From NCBI RefSeq assembly GCF_015207285.1, contig NZ_JADEXD010000052.1:1-36447 (forward strand): a stretch of DNA of 36,447 bases, given 5' to 3'. Below, piece after piece: positions 20,491-30,400 of this stretch. Both the position numbers and the translations under genes were made by a program. The first letter of the stretch is position 1, and each line of letters opens with the position of its first letter. Below the pieces are notes generated by a model that was given only the letters and a program-made list of their open reading frames with translations, had not been told where the DNA came from and did no database searches. Source of the DNA: Tychonema sp. LEGE 07203. GTDB taxonomy: Bacteria > Cyanobacteriota > Cyanobacteriia > Cyanobacteriales > Microcoleaceae.

Positions 20491-21144
20491 CTAGCTTTTG
20501 CCAACACTAGATTTTTCATGTGCAGCACTTTCAGCAGTTTTGCCATGTTTGCTATTACCGTTGCCGTTGCCGTTGCGCGGTTGGATCACTCCATAGCCAC
20601 CGCGAGTCTTGCGTTCGTAGAGCACGTTAATTTCGTTTGTTTCGGAATTACGGAACATATAGAAATCGTGATCTATAACCTGCAATTGTTCCAAGGCTTC
20701 TTGCACAGTCATTGGAGGCATGGCAAAATACTTAGTCCGCACTACCTCGGCAGGAAGTTCGGGAGTTCGATCGCCAATCAAATCCTCTGCTACAGGATGT
20801 TCATCAACCACCGCAATTGTTTTGGGACTGCTCTGGATTTTATTGTCGTGGCGTTTTTCCTTAAATTTCCGCAGTTGACGAGCGATCTTGTCGGCAACCA
20901 AATCGATGCTGGCATAAAGGCTTTCCGTGCTTTCTTCAGCCCGAATCACGCTACCGTTAGCATAAATTGTCACCTCAGCAGTGTGCTTAGGATTGATCCT
21001 GGGGTTACGAGCCACCGACAGATGAATATCGACTTCTGTAGTCAAAGTTTGAAAATGGCTAACTGCCTTTTCAATCTTTTGGTTGACATACTCGCGAATC
21101 GCATCGGTGATTTCTATATTTTTACCCTGGATAACAAGCTTCAT
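20491..21144 (-). CDS. hpf: Long-form ribosome hibernation promoting factor (LrtA/HPF)
   Basis: The protein is 217 aa. The N-terminal S30AE domain (about 1-100) opens [20 protein letters not shown] and includes [11 protein letters not shown] and [30 protein letters not shown] linker is followed by the C-terminal dimerisation domain at about 135-195 ([21 protein letters not shown], then [20 protein letters not shown]). The tail has an NGNGNGN stretch. Long HPFs dimerise 70S ribosomes into inactive 100S; in cyanobacteria the gene is the light-repressed lrtA. GGGAGGGAG lies just before the ATG, and a good sigma70-type promoter is visible upstream. Confidence 0.95.
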   Translation of the reverse strand: MKLVIQGKNIEITDAIREYVNQKIEKAVSHFQTLTTEVDIHLSVARNPRINPKHTAEVTIYANGSVIRAEESTESLYASIDLVADKIARQLRKFKEKRHDNKIQSSPKTIAVVDEHPVAEDLIGDRTPELPAEVVRTKYFAMPPMTVQEALEQLQVIDHDFYMFRNSETNEINVLYERKTRGGYGVIQPRNGNGNGNSKHGKTAESAAHEKSSVGKS

Positions 21145-21176
21145 AGAGCTCCCTCCCTTCTGTAACTTGGGTATAG

Positions 21177-21205
21177 TTTATACAATAGCATTATGTATTC
21201 AACAA
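21177..21205 (-). promoter_or_regulatory. Candidate promoter of hpf/lrtA
   Basis: Read on the minus strand: TTGTTG at 21205-21200, a 17-base spacer, then TATAAA at 21182-21177. Transcription would start near 21170, giving a short 5' UTR of about 25 bases. Confidence 0.6.
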
Positions 21206-21293
21206 AACACTTTTCTTTCAATTTTTTTTATATGTTGACAATTCTTGATTTAAACTGCATCAATATTCCGTAAAAACACTATTGATTTTTTTC

Positions 21294-21977
21294 ATGCTTT
21301 CCCCTATTATCCCTCAACACCTAAATGTACAACCCTGCTGGCTCTTCGATTGGGGACAAGTGCCCTACTCCCAAGCTTGGGAAATCCAGCAAAAACTGGT
21401 GCAAGAGCGCCGGGAAAATCCTGATTTGCCTGATGTGCTGATTTTGCTGGAACATCCGCCGGTTTACACTTTGGGATTGGGAGCAAAGTTGGAATTTCTG
21501 AAATTTGACCCCGATCGAACTGGGCCGGAATTGCACCGAGTTGAGCGGGGCGGTGAGGTGACTTACCACTGTCCGGGCCAGTTGGTGGGCTATCCAATTT
21601 TAAATTTGCGCCGTCACCGACAGGATTTGCACTGGTATTTGCGACAGTTGGAGGAAGTGCTGTTGGGAGTGCTGGAAGTTTGCGGGCTGAAGGGTTCGCG
21701 GGTTGCGGGCATGACTGGGGTTTGGGTGGATGGCATCAAGGTGGGGGCGATCGGGATTAAAGTCAGCCGCTGGATTACGATGCACGGTTTTGCCTTAAAT
21801 GTGTGTCCGGATCTAACAGGTTTTGGGCAAATTGTACCTTGCGGGATTCCCGATCGACCGGTTGGTAGTTTGGAACAATTTATACCGGGAATTGAGGTCG
21901 ATCGAGTGCGATCGATCGTTGTCGCACAGTTTGCTCGCGTTTTTGGAGTGGAAATCGTGCGATTCCCTACGGGATAG
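21294..21977 (+). CDS. lipB: Octanoyl-[acyl-carrier-protein]:protein N-octanoyltransferase
   Basis: The protein is 227 aa from ATG 21294; a TTG at 21282 is also in frame but less likely. LipB moves octanoate from acyl carrier protein to the lipoyl domains of glycine cleavage and 2-oxoacid dehydrogenase proteins. The substrate tunnel motif [18 protein letters not shown] is clear, as are [29 protein letters not shown] with the catalytic Lys and FGQIVPCGI with the catalytic Cys. Length and order are normal. It diverges from hpf across about 150 bp. No lipA is visible in the window. Confidence 0.97.
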   Translation: MLSPIIPQHLNVQPCWLFDWGQVPYSQAWEIQQKLVQERRENPDLPDVLILLEHPPVYTLGLGAKLEFLKFDPDRTGPELHRVERGGEVTYHCPGQLVGYPILNLRRHRQDLHWYLRQLEEVLLGVLEVCGLKGSRVAGMTGVWVDGIKVGAIGIKVSRWITMHGFALNVCPDLTGFGQIVPCGIPDRPVGSLEQFIPGIEVDRVRSIVVAQFARVFGVEIVRFPTG

Positions 21978-22180
21978 CTTCGCTTCACGAATGTGTAGGG
22001 TGCGTCGCTGTCAACTTTTCAATAACTCGATCGTGCGATCGGTCTTAAATCATCAAAAACATCCAGCTTAATTCTGCACCCAATCACTTAAAAACTGCAG
22101 ACTAAGAATGCCAAATATCGAATCGAATTAACGCGGCGGTGTTTGCGAGACTTGGGCGTATTGTAGAGATAATTTTAACG

Positions 22181-22225
22181 GTCTGTAATTACAGACTGAA
22201 GAATTGAGAAAATTGGTGGTATAAT
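22181..22225 (+). promoter_or_regulatory. Promoter region with 16-bp perfect palindrome
   Basis: GTCTGTAATTACAGAC at 22181-22196 is a perfect palindrome, and TATAAT at 22220-22225 is a consensus -10. The palindrome ends where a -35 would begin, the place of an activator or repressor site. It would drive the DM13-like gene with a 5' UTR of about 130 bases that contains a small CTTCTCT/AGAGAAG hairpin. Confidence 0.5.
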
Positions 22226-22361
22226 ACGAGACCGCGCCCTTCTCTAACCTGAGAGAGAAGCAAGACCTATGCAGAAATACCTCCTAAGAGTTTTGCGATC
22301 GCCCCTAGCGTCAGGTAAGATTCTTGTTAGTTAATTGCGATCCGCTCGGGAGAAAAAACTT

Positions 22362-22706
22362 ATGGCAGATATGTCCGGTCAAGACCCCTCAGAAATTAAA
22401 ATGGCGACGGTTGATGAAGAAAAAAAAGGCGCAGCGTTTAGCGGTACGGTCATCCTTGCTATGGATGCCGAGGGTGGGGAAGTCGTTTTCTTCAGAGACT
22501 TTTTGATTGAAGATTATCAAGGCGAACTTACCGCTTATCTGGCAACAGATGGCAATCTAACGAAAAGCATCGATTTAGGCGAACTCAAGCATAAAGTTCC
22601 CAGCTTTAAGATGCCAATTCCGATGGGAACGGATACATCACCCTACAATACAGTCGTGCTGCGCGACGAAAAAAGCAAGAAAAAAATTCTGACGATCGAT
22701 CTGTAA
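22362..22706 (+). CDS. DM13-domain-like small protein
   Basis: The protein is 114 aa from ATG 22362, with GGGAG about nine bases upstream; a TTG at 22335 is in frame but less likely. The body reads SGTVILAMDAEGGEVVFFRDF, ELTAYLATDG, IDLGELKHKVPSFKMPIPMGTD, then YNTVVL. That order matches DM13 folds: a strand, an F/DF, a GPDLxVYL-like strand, an LGxLK turn, a YxIP-like strand and SVVI. DM13 has been proposed to bind redox groups, but here no Cys is present, and the usual N-terminal signal is missing, so the protein appears cytoplasmic. Assignment is by pattern only; it could be a cyanobacterium-specific conserved protein. Confidence 0.45.
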   Translation: MADMSGQDPSEIKMATVDEEKKGAAFSGTVILAMDAEGGEVVFFRDFLIEDYQGELTAYLATDGNLTKSIDLGELKHKVPSFKMPIPMGTDTSPYNTVVLRDEKSKKKILTIDL

Positions 22707-22908
22707 AAATTGTATAGCGGTTCGAGATCGTTGTGAGGTATGCCCTGCGCGGGTCTGTTCGGCCACTCCTAGCACCTCATACCAGAGCACAGAAAGGCTA
22801 TACCAATATATTCTATAGGTCTGCATTAAGGGATATCCGTTTCCCTACCGCAATCTCTACCTTCTGAGAACCCTTTTTTTCCTGAAGTTCGATCGCTCTT
22901 AAATTAAG

Positions 22909-22964
22909 ATGCGTCACTTTCGATAGAACAGCGAAGTTTTGAGTTCGCTCGTAAAGTGACGCAT
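22909..22964 (-). terminator. Stem-loop terminator downstream of ssb
   Basis: ATGCGTCACTTT at 22909-22920 is inverted at 22953-22964, with a further inner AGCGAA/TTCGCT stem. On the minus strand it begins eight bases after the ssb stop and is followed by TTAATTTAAG, which has few Ts, so it may work more as a 3' end stabiliser. The same stem could also receive readthrough from the DM13-like gene. Confidence 0.55.
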
Positions 22965-22972
22965 CCTAATTT

Positions 22973-23527
22973 TTAAAACGGAATCGGATCGTAATCGGGA
23001 TTTTCCGGCTCGTTAGACGAACTCGAAGAGCGATCGGAATCGTAATTTAAAGGCTGCGAGTTCCAATCAGAATTAGACGGGCGGTTAGCGCCGGCTGGAG
23101 GGCTGCTAGAACTGCGGTTGCGCGAGCCTAAAGGAACCACATTGCTCGGCACGTTCGCCGGGGCGCTGTCGCGAATTTGAGCCTGTTCCGGGGCATTTCT
23201 AGTTGCGGGAGCAGCACTCGCGGCCTCGGCACCGACACTGTAAATCCTTTGGGCTGTCAGTTCAGCGCGCTTTTCTTTAATACCATCTCTTTCGATCGTA
23301 TTCATACCAAGCCGGCCTTCAATAATCACCCGATCGCCCTCGCGATATTTCTGGTGAATTTCTTGAGCAAAATTGCCCCATCCTATCACTTTCAAATGTT
23401 CTGGGGGATCTTCAGGTTTTGGGCCTGGAAACTGCACCAGCATCTCAGCGATTTGAAGTTGATTGTCTGGAGTATAACGGAGTTGCGGTTGTTGAATTAT
23501 TTCCGCCATTAAAATGCAGCTATTCAT
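22973..23527 (-). CDS. ssb: Single-stranded DNA-binding protein
   Basis: The protein is 184 aa. An OB-fold spans about residues 8-100 (EIIQQPQLRYTPDNQLQIAEMLVQF, LKVIGWGNFAQEIHQKYREGDRVIIEGRLGMNT, KRAELTAQRIYSVG). A disordered linker rich in Ser, Asn and Pro follows (for example NRSSSSPPAGANRPSN). The C-terminus EPENPDYDPIPF is an acidic tip ending PF, used to recruit repair and replication proteins. The MNSCILMAEI start is the form seen in one of the two cyanobacterial SSB groups. ATG 23527 is preceded by a long heptamer repeat block with no visible Shine-Dalgarno. Confidence 0.9.
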   Translation of the reverse strand: MNSCILMAEIIQQPQLRYTPDNQLQIAEMLVQFPGPKPEDPPEHLKVIGWGNFAQEIHQKYREGDRVIIEGRLGMNTIERDGIKEKRAELTAQRIYSVGAEAASAAPATRNAPEQAQIRDSAPANVPSNVVPLGSRNRSSSSPPAGANRPSNSDWNSQPLNYDSDRSSSSSNEPENPDYDPIPF

Positions 23528-23536
23528 AACTTAATT

Positions 23537-23884
23537 TGTCAGTTGTCAGTTGTCAGTTGTCAGTTGTCAGTTGTCAGTTGTCAGTTGTCATTTGTCATTG
23601 GGAATGGGAATGGGGCATTGGGCATTGGTCAGTAGTCATTAGTCAGCAGTCATTAGTCATTAGTCATTGGGATTGGGGATTGGGGATTGGGGATTGGCCC
23701 GCGCAGGGCATCGGCCCGCGCAGGGCATCGGGCATTGGTCAAACAGGGCATTGGTTAGTGATTAGTTGTTTGTTTTAACAACCAATAACTAATACTTCGA
23801 CGGCGAAATCGTACAAATTACCAATTACCAATTACCAATTACCAATTACCAATTACCAATGACTGCTGACTGCTGACTGCTGAC
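23537..23884. repeat. Mixed short tandem repeats
   Basis: The entire gap between ssb and the nucleotidyltransferase gene is tandem repeat: GTCAGTT (about 23539-23592), CATTAGT variants, GATTGGG (about 23668-23697), a GGCCCGCGCAGGGCATC unit twice (about 23696-23730), CAATTAC (23819-23860) and CTGCTGA (23864-23884). No promoter is seen here. Confidence 0.92.
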
Positions 23885-23887
23885 TCA

Positions 23888-26437
23888 TTAGTCATTACCG
23901 CTACCAAATGTATCTTGGAGAACCGCGGCCTCGGTTTGGGTGACAAAATCGTTAACCAGAGCGCGGTACTCCTTCAAAGTTTCCGATACCCAATCTCGGT
24001 CTTCGCTGTTGGCAAAGATATGAACGGTTGGTTCGCTAGCATCGGGCAAAACTAATACCCAATTGTCGTCGCTGTAGTTAAAAATCTTCACTCCATCTAC
24101 TAATTCTAAACGATCGGGCGAATGAGTTTCTACCAAATACCGCATTAGCGAACCTTTTACCGTCCAAGGACAGCGGACGCTGTAACTGCGGTGGGTGACG
24201 CGGGGAAGTTCGGCTTTGATCTGTCCGAGCGATCGCTCCTGAATCGTCATCATTTCTATCACTTTAGCAATGCAGAACATTCCGTCAAACCCCGGATGCA
24301 ACTGCGGGAAAATAAAACCCATACTGCCGCTACCGCCCAAAACCACATTCGGGTTCCTGTTAGCGGCTTCCATCAAAGCAGTTGGGTTCGCCTTCGTGCG
24401 GATTACCTTGCTTTGATAGCGGCGGGCGATCGCCTCCACCGCCGAAGACGCATTCACCGATACTACTACTGTACCTTTCGGATTAGCAGTCAGCATTAAA
24501 TTCACCATCAGCGCCGTCAGCATTTCCCCGCGAATCCCTATCCCAGACTCATCTACCAAAATGAGCTGTTCGCCGTTAGCCGACACCTGCACCCCAAAAT
24601 TAGCGCTGAGTGCTTTCACTACTCGGCCGAGTTGGTCGAGCAAATATTCCCGTTCCCCGTTGCTCAGAGAAGTCTGCTTGAGACTGGCATTGAGCACCAC
24701 CGCATCGCAGCCGAACTTGGCGAGCATTTGTGGCAGAATTGCTCCAGAAACTGCGTAAACGTAATCGATTACCACCTTAGAATTGCTGTATCGTATTGCC
24801 TCAACATTCATCTGCCGCTCAAAAAGGCGGTTGTAAACGTCGAGAGCTTGGTTGAAGTACGACATCTCTCCAATTTCGGGAATTAGAGCTCGCCGCAAAT
24901 CTTCCTTAAAATAAGCCCCCTCGATTTTTTTCTCAGCCGATTTAGTAATATTGATGCCTTTGATATCAAAGAATTCAATTAAAATGTGGTCGGAACGATC
25001 GGGCGAAATGCGGACGTGAATGCCCCCAGCAATGGATATACTAGAGACGACGGTGCGGGCGATCGGAATAGCCGTCGATTCCAAATTCACCACATTAATT
25101 CCCACCGACATCAAACCCGCAATCAAAGACCTCGAAACCATCCGCGAAATACTGCGCTGATCGCGAGAAACCGATACCGAAGTCCCCGGTTTCAAAGTCG
25201 AGCCGTAAGCCGCGCCCAATTTCACCGCAAATTCCGGGGTAACATCCACATTTGCCAGTCCTTGAACGCCCCGCTGACCGAATAAATTCCGCTTAGCTTG
25301 TTCTCCCCAAATTAAATTTTGATTTAACAGAGCGCCGGATTCAACATTTTTGCTCGGCCAGACGCGCACGCCAGGGCCGATTTGCGCTTCTTCTCCGACG
25401 ATCGACATTGAACCGACCACAGCACCTTCGAGGATGTGGGCGCGCCTGTCGATCCGGGTGCTGCGGCAAATCACGCAGGCCCTGACGTGAACGTCTTCGC
25501 CGATAATTGCTCCGTTCCAGACGATCGGACGTTTGAGGTTAGCGTCGGCCCCCACTGTGACGTTATCTCCGATCACGGTACCGGCATTGATTTTAACTCG
25601 GGCTCCGATACGGCAATTGTTGCCGATCATTGCGGGTTCTTCAACGATCGCGCTATCGTCAATAAAAGTATTTTGACCTACCCAAAGTCCCGATCGAACT
25701 TCGCTGTAGTAACTCAAATCCAGATTGACTTTTCGCCGCAGCGCATCGTACTGAGCTTCCCGGTAAACATCTAGCTGGCCGACATCGCACCAGTAACCCT
25801 CGGCGATGTAACCGTACATCGGCTCGTTTTTTTCCAGCAGCAGGGGAAACAAGTCCTTCGAGAAGTCGCATTTTTGATTGGCCGGCAGGTAATCCAAGAC
25901 TTCCGGTTCTAAAATGTAGATGCCGGTATTGATGGTATCGGAAAAAATTTCGCTGCTAGAAGGCTTTTCCAGAAAGCGGTTGATGCGGTAATTTTCGTCA
26001 GCAATCACCACTCCAAATTCCATCGGGTTGGGAACGCGAGTTAAAATTAACGTGGCTTTGGATTGCTTGCGGTGGTGAAATTCGATCGCTTCTGTCAAGT
26101 CGAAGTCTGTGATGCTGTCGCCGCTAATCACCAGAAAAGTGCGATCGAGCAATTCAGCAATATTTTTCACGCAACCAGCCGTACCCAGCGGTTGGTCTTC
26201 CTCCACAGCGTAAGTCATTTGAACGCCAAACTCTGCCCCGTCAGTAAAATATTCGCGCATCACATCAGGAAGGTAGTGCAGGGTAGCAATAACTTCCGTA
26301 ATCTTATGCTTTTTTAGCAAATTGATAATGTGTTCTGCGATCGGGCGATTGAGAATCGGCACCATCGGTTTAGGCAAATCGCACGTTAGGGGTCTAAGCC
26401 TCGTTCCCGACCCCCCAGCCATCAGCACTGCACGCAT
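23888..26437 (-). CDS. Nucleotidyltransferase fused to a degenerate phosphomannomutase-like domain
   Basis: The protein is 849 aa from ATG 26437, where AAGGAG lies a few bases upstream; a frame opening at 26473 would add 12 residues. Residues 1-230 are a sugar-1-phosphate nucleotidyltransferase (MRAVLMAGGSGTRLRPLT, LPKPMVPI, SGDSITDFD, FLEKP). Residues about 250-375 are left-handed beta-helix hexapeptide repeats. From about 385 an alpha-D-phosphohexomutase-like region follows. Its phosphoserine loop, normally TASHNP, reads GGIHVRISPDRSD near 471-483, and the metal loop, normally DxDxDR, reads DESGIGIRGE near 629. The mutase half is therefore probably not catalytic. Cyanobacterial databases usually call this mannose-1-phosphate guanylyltransferase; the real sugar is not shown by sequence. 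It probably supplies NDP-sugars for polysaccharide. Confidence 0.88.
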   Translation of the reverse strand: MRAVLMAGGSGTRLRPLTCDLPKPMVPILNRPIAEHIINLLKKHKITEVIATLHYLPDVMREYFTDGAEFGVQMTYAVEEDQPLGTAGCVKNIAELLDRTFLVISGDSITDFDLTEAIEFHHRKQSKATLILTRVPNPMEFGVVIADENYRINRFLEKPSSSEIFSDTINTGIYILEPEVLDYLPANQKCDFSKDLFPLLLEKNEPMYGYIAEGYWCDVGQLDVYREAQYDALRRKVNLDLSYYSEVRSGLWVGQNTFIDDSAIVEEPAMIGNNCRIGARVKINAGTVIGDNVTVGADANLKRPIVWNGAIIGEDVHVRACVICRSTRIDRRAHILEGAVVGSMSIVGEEAQIGPGVRVWPSKNVESGALLNQNLIWGEQAKRNLFGQRGVQGLANVDVTPEFAVKLGAAYGSTLKPGTSVSVSRDQRSISRMVSRSLIAGLMSVGINVVNLESTAIPIARTVVSSISIAGGIHVRISPDRSDHILIEFFDIKGINITKSAEKKIEGAYFKEDLRRALIPEIGEMSYFNQALDVYNRLFERQMNVEAIRYSNSKVVIDYVYAVSGAILPQMLAKFGCDAVVLNASLKQTSLSNGEREYLLDQLGRVVKALSANFGVQVSANGEQLILVDESGIGIRGEMLTALMVNLMLTANPKGTVVVSVNASSAVEAIARRYQSKVIRTKANPTALMEAANRNPNVVLGGSGSMGFIFPQLHPGFDGMFCIAKVIEMMTIQERSLGQIKAELPRVTHRSYSVRCPWTVKGSLMRYLVETHSPDRLELVDGVKIFNYSDDNWVLVLPDASEPTVHIFANSEDRDWVSETLKEYRALVNDFVTQTEAAVLQDTFGSGND

Positions 26438-26798
26438 AAAATTCTCCTTGCTTTGAAAGCTGTCTACCGTCATTGTCCGCTAAAAAAAGTTTGCCTGCTG
26501 TAACTTGTGCAGCACGGCTATCTGTTCTGGATTAATTATCTTTATGAGTAATTGCACATCTGTAAATCTCCCAAAAGCGAGGTCATCGCCCACAACAACT
26601 GATTTCAACCGCATCAGCAGGACTCCCGCAGTCTAACGGTACTCCCTGGAGTGACAGGAGGAATGCGCGTGAGGCGGGCCCAACAAATTATCTACAAACA
26701 TTTCTTCAACAGGTGATACAATCTTGTCATGAAACCAGTCCTGACAGTATCTAGGGGATCTCGGCTTTGGCAAAATCTTGATGCGGTTTTGTCCTTGG

Positions 26799-26858
26799 GT
26801 GGGGGCGGGTTTATTATATTGTTGGTTTCTCAGATGAATTGTTGGTGAAACCCGCCCC
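26799..26858. repeat. GC-rich palindromic repeat, copy 4
   Basis: GGGGGCGGGTTTATTATATT opens the unit, and GTTGGTGAAACCCGCCCC closes it. It is the same family as the copies near cas1, but 15 kb away. The rest of the 26474-26877 gap shows no gene or tRNA that I can find. Confidence 0.8.
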
Positions 26859-26877
26859 GATGGAGTTACCAATCCGC

Positions 26878-27336
26878 CTAACTCTCGATCGCTTCCAATG
26901 TCTTAATCGATTCCGAAATGTGAGCTTTAAAATCTAGCATCGAATCAAAAATGTGCCTGACAACACCTTGTTTGTCGATCGCATAAGTAACTCGACCGGG
27001 CATAATCCACAGTGTAGCTGGAACGCCGTACAACTGCCGAACTTTGTTCCCCGTATCGCTCAACAAAACAAAGGGTAACTGATATTTTGAGGCAAATTTC
27101 TCGTGAGATTGCTGCGAATCTTCGCTGATTCCGATGACTTCCGCACCTGCATCTTTGAACGCTTCGTAACTATCCCGAAAAGCGCAAGCTTCCGCCGTGC
27201 ATCCCGGTGTATCGTCCTTCGGGTAAAAGTAGACGATGACGTTTTTTTGACCTCGAAAATCCTTGAGGCTGACTGATGCGCCAGTTTGCGAAGTTAAGGT
27301 AAAATCCGGTGCCGTATCTCCTACTTTGACTGCCAT
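26878..27336 (-). CDS. bcp: Thioredoxin-dependent thiol peroxidase (Bcp/PrxQ)
   Basis: The protein is 152 aa, the usual size. The catalytic motif YFYPKDDTPGCTAEACAFRD gives peroxidatic Cys46 and resolving Cys51 (Cys-x4-Cys), the PrxQ arrangement that forms an intramolecular disulfide and is reduced by thioredoxin. It removes hydrogen peroxide and lipid peroxides in the cytoplasm. Other features fit: VGDTAPDFTL at the start, VIGISEDSQQSHEKFA, and LLSDTGNKVRQLYGV. It is the housekeeping gene that flanks the large unknown module on one side. Confidence 0.97.
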   Translation of the reverse strand: MAVKVGDTAPDFTLTSQTGASVSLKDFRGQKNVIVYFYPKDDTPGCTAEACAFRDSYEAFKDAGAEVIGISEDSQQSHEKFASKYQLPFVLLSDTGNKVRQLYGVPATLWIMPGRVTYAIDKQGVVRHIFDSMLDFKAHISESIKTLEAIES

Positions 27337-27448
27337 ATTTTTTTGAAGTGAGTTTTGTTCCTTTTTGGTTATTATACGGTAGTTAGCGGCAGAGAGTCTT
27401 TAACCGCAGATGAAGGCAGATGGACGGAGATGAACGCAGATGGATGGA

Positions 27449-30400
27449 TTAATTGGCATCTTTTGACAAAATCAAATTGAGGGCGTTCAACTCGCTGGAG
27501 CTCAAAAGATACTTATCGGTAAACATCTTTTCCCGGCTTTGTTCTAAACTGTAGCTTCTAAACACGATAAACGGGAATTCGCGATACTTGTGTCCGATCG
27601 GGATTATACTGTCTATCGGATAGGTCGATCGCACGGCAGCCGACAAAATATCCCGAAACATCAGATCCTCGGGTTCCTCCAGCTTGGTGTCAGCAAAATA
27701 TTCCTGCATCGCATCCCCGCTGACAAAAGCAAACAAAGGTATAGCATAATAGCGATCGAACTGCTGGCTTTGCTGCTGGAAATACTGAGTTTTCTCCACA
27801 TCGCCGCTGAGAAATTGCAAAAGCTCGATCGCGCCACCCCGAATAGCCGATTTTACATTCTCAGGAGAGGATTTACTATTTGCGATCGTCTCCATTTTTT
27901 TCAGCAACTGATTCTCCAAACATTTCTTAATTTCCCCATTCAGCCGCATCTGGTAGTTTTCCTCCAAACTCTTAGCCGCCAAAGGAACCACCAAAAAACT
28001 ACCGCAAACGTGACCAATTTCCAGATTACCCCAACCAAGCAAACCCTCAAGAGGATTGCACGCCTGCAAAAACTTCCGATTAAAATCCTCCCGCATTTCC
28101 AAGTAAGAATCGCCCGTTTTAGGAGAATAATCAGAATTTTGCAAAACAAACTCCCCGCGGCTCAAAAGCTCTTCCAGCCCCGCAGAAACCTCCGCTAGCA
28201 ACATATTTCCAGGGTGGCTGCGGTGTTCGCTTTTCAAAACCTTAATTAGACTCGCCATCTTGCTGCTAAAAGTATCGCCCACAGCCGAAACCGACTTACC
28301 GCCAATCGGAATCATCAAAAACTTTTCCCTACCCAAATATCCGTATCCCAAAATCCGCGTCATCACCGCAGTCTTCAGAATTAGCAGCAAATTCAACAAA
28401 TTTAACTTGCTTTCCTGTAGCGAAAGTTTCGGATCGTCAGCATAGTAAAATGCCGTATCCGACAAGTAAAAAACCAACTCCTTAGCTTCACCATCCAGAG
28501 TATTACCATCATCATCTTCCCCGCGCCCCCGATAAATTACCTGAATCACCTCCATCAGATTTTTCTCAATCTGAAAGCGGGGAATATCAACTAAAATATG
28601 CTTAGTTTTCGGGAAAGACAAGCCGCGACTTCCCGATGCAGTCATGAAAATTACCTTAACCAGATTTTTGCACTTTTGTATCTGCTGTTTTTCCTCTTCC
28701 GAGATATTCGCGTGCACTTCCAGATAATCGGTATAGCGCTTAAATTCCCGCTGATTTTGGATTTTCTCGATCAATTCTGCCAATCTTCGCTTATCCTGAA
28801 TGTATACAATAATTTGTTCCACACCAGGTATTGCTAATCGGCGATCGATATCTGCAACTATTTCCGCCTGCACAGATTTCACTAAATTATTCTTAAGATG
28901 CAAAGAAGTATCTTCAGTAAATTTCACAGCCTCTACAAAAACTTTATAAATTATATCTAAACTGCTAGCGGGATAGGAATTTGTATTGATGACAGTAGCA
29001 GCCAACCGTTTAAATTCAAAAGGAACAACCTGTAAAGGCGGGATTTCCTCGGCTTTTTTTGGCAGTTTTTTGAAATATATTTTATCCGGTTCCGGCGAAG
29101 TATCGCTGAGGTGTTGTTTGATGACATCCGGGTCAACAATCGAAGCATCTGCTACAATAATTTTAGTATTAAAACCGTGTTTTGGGTCGTGCAACTGATA
29201 TTTGTTAACCAGCTTGCCAATTCCGTGCAGAAACTCAACCCCGCCGTCGTCTCCGGTAATTTCATCTATCATAATAAAGATGTGTTTGATCCGGCTGGAT
29301 ATTTCTTGCATTTTAGCAGGAATGACTTGTTTATTCTGTTTGTTGTAAGTATCTTGAAATATTTTTTCTAAATGCTGGAGAGTATTTTGATTGGTTTCTG
29401 TCACCTTCACAGATTGGATAGAAACCGCAGCTACGATATTGTTCGATGTCTGGCAGCGAATCAGCGAATGTATTGCTTGAGAAACGCTATTTAGCACTCC
29501 ATTAGTCTTAGAATTACTGGGTTTAATTACCGTTTCTCCCTTTTTTTCGAGTTGCGACTTGTGATATTGCTCCCGCAGTGTTTCAGCGCCGTTTTTGATA
29601 AAGCTAACAGTTGTTTGCTGGAAATTTTCGTGATAATTGTTAGCTGCGTAATTGACGGTGCATTTTCCGGCATTGTTGGCGATAATGTCGGCACTCGTGT
29701 TTATACAAAACAAGCTGTCGTCGCACAATAAACCTGTTTGGCGATCGATAAATTTTTCGATAATATCTAAATTAACTTGCTTGCGGGGACTGACGTAAAG
29801 AAATAGAAACCCATCGTTTACATGAGTTTTCAGAAAATGTGCGATCGCCGTTGTTTTCCCAATTCCCGGATTCCCCGTTAAAAAAATATAAACTTCCTCA
29901 GATTGCAGCGATTTCGCAATCAATTCAGCATGAGCGTTTCTCAGATGCAGCCCGCGAGAAATTCCCAAATCATCTGCCAATTTATCTGATATAATATCTA
30001 GGGAGCTGACAAAGTTATCGATTCGCTCTGCATGACATACAGGTGTCGAACTTTTGCCGATTGTTAACAAAGCATCAACAAACTTTTTGCCTTGCTGAAA
30101 ACTGCGAGCCGCGTTGCATTGAATTGTATCTAAAACATCAGCGCGAGCATCGCTAATTTCTTCTTTTCGAGTTTCGTGCTTGTAAATTTTGGCACAAGTC
30201 GCTAAGAGGTCAATTTTATCATTGCGGAGGGAAATTGCGTTAATTGTGCGATCGCTATAACCGACAACATTCAACAAAACCTCAGCACCAGCCGGAATAA
30301 TATTAGTTGTTTGCAGAAAACCGTAAAAGCTATCAGCGTAGCTACCCGCTTGAATCAACTTAGTGCTTTCCTTATCTTTATACTTAAAAGCCGTAAAATA

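Noticed and set aside
20464..21165. Plus-strand open frame of 233 codons
   Set aside because: It is the antisense shadow of hpf/lrtA.
26633..26872. Minus-strand open frame of 79 codons
   Set aside because: It is formed across the GC-rich palindromic repeat and flanking gap, with no resemblance to a protein family.
27590..28198. Plus-strand open frame of 202 codons
   Set aside because: Antisense shadow of the helicase-like gene, whose motifs are clear on the other strand.
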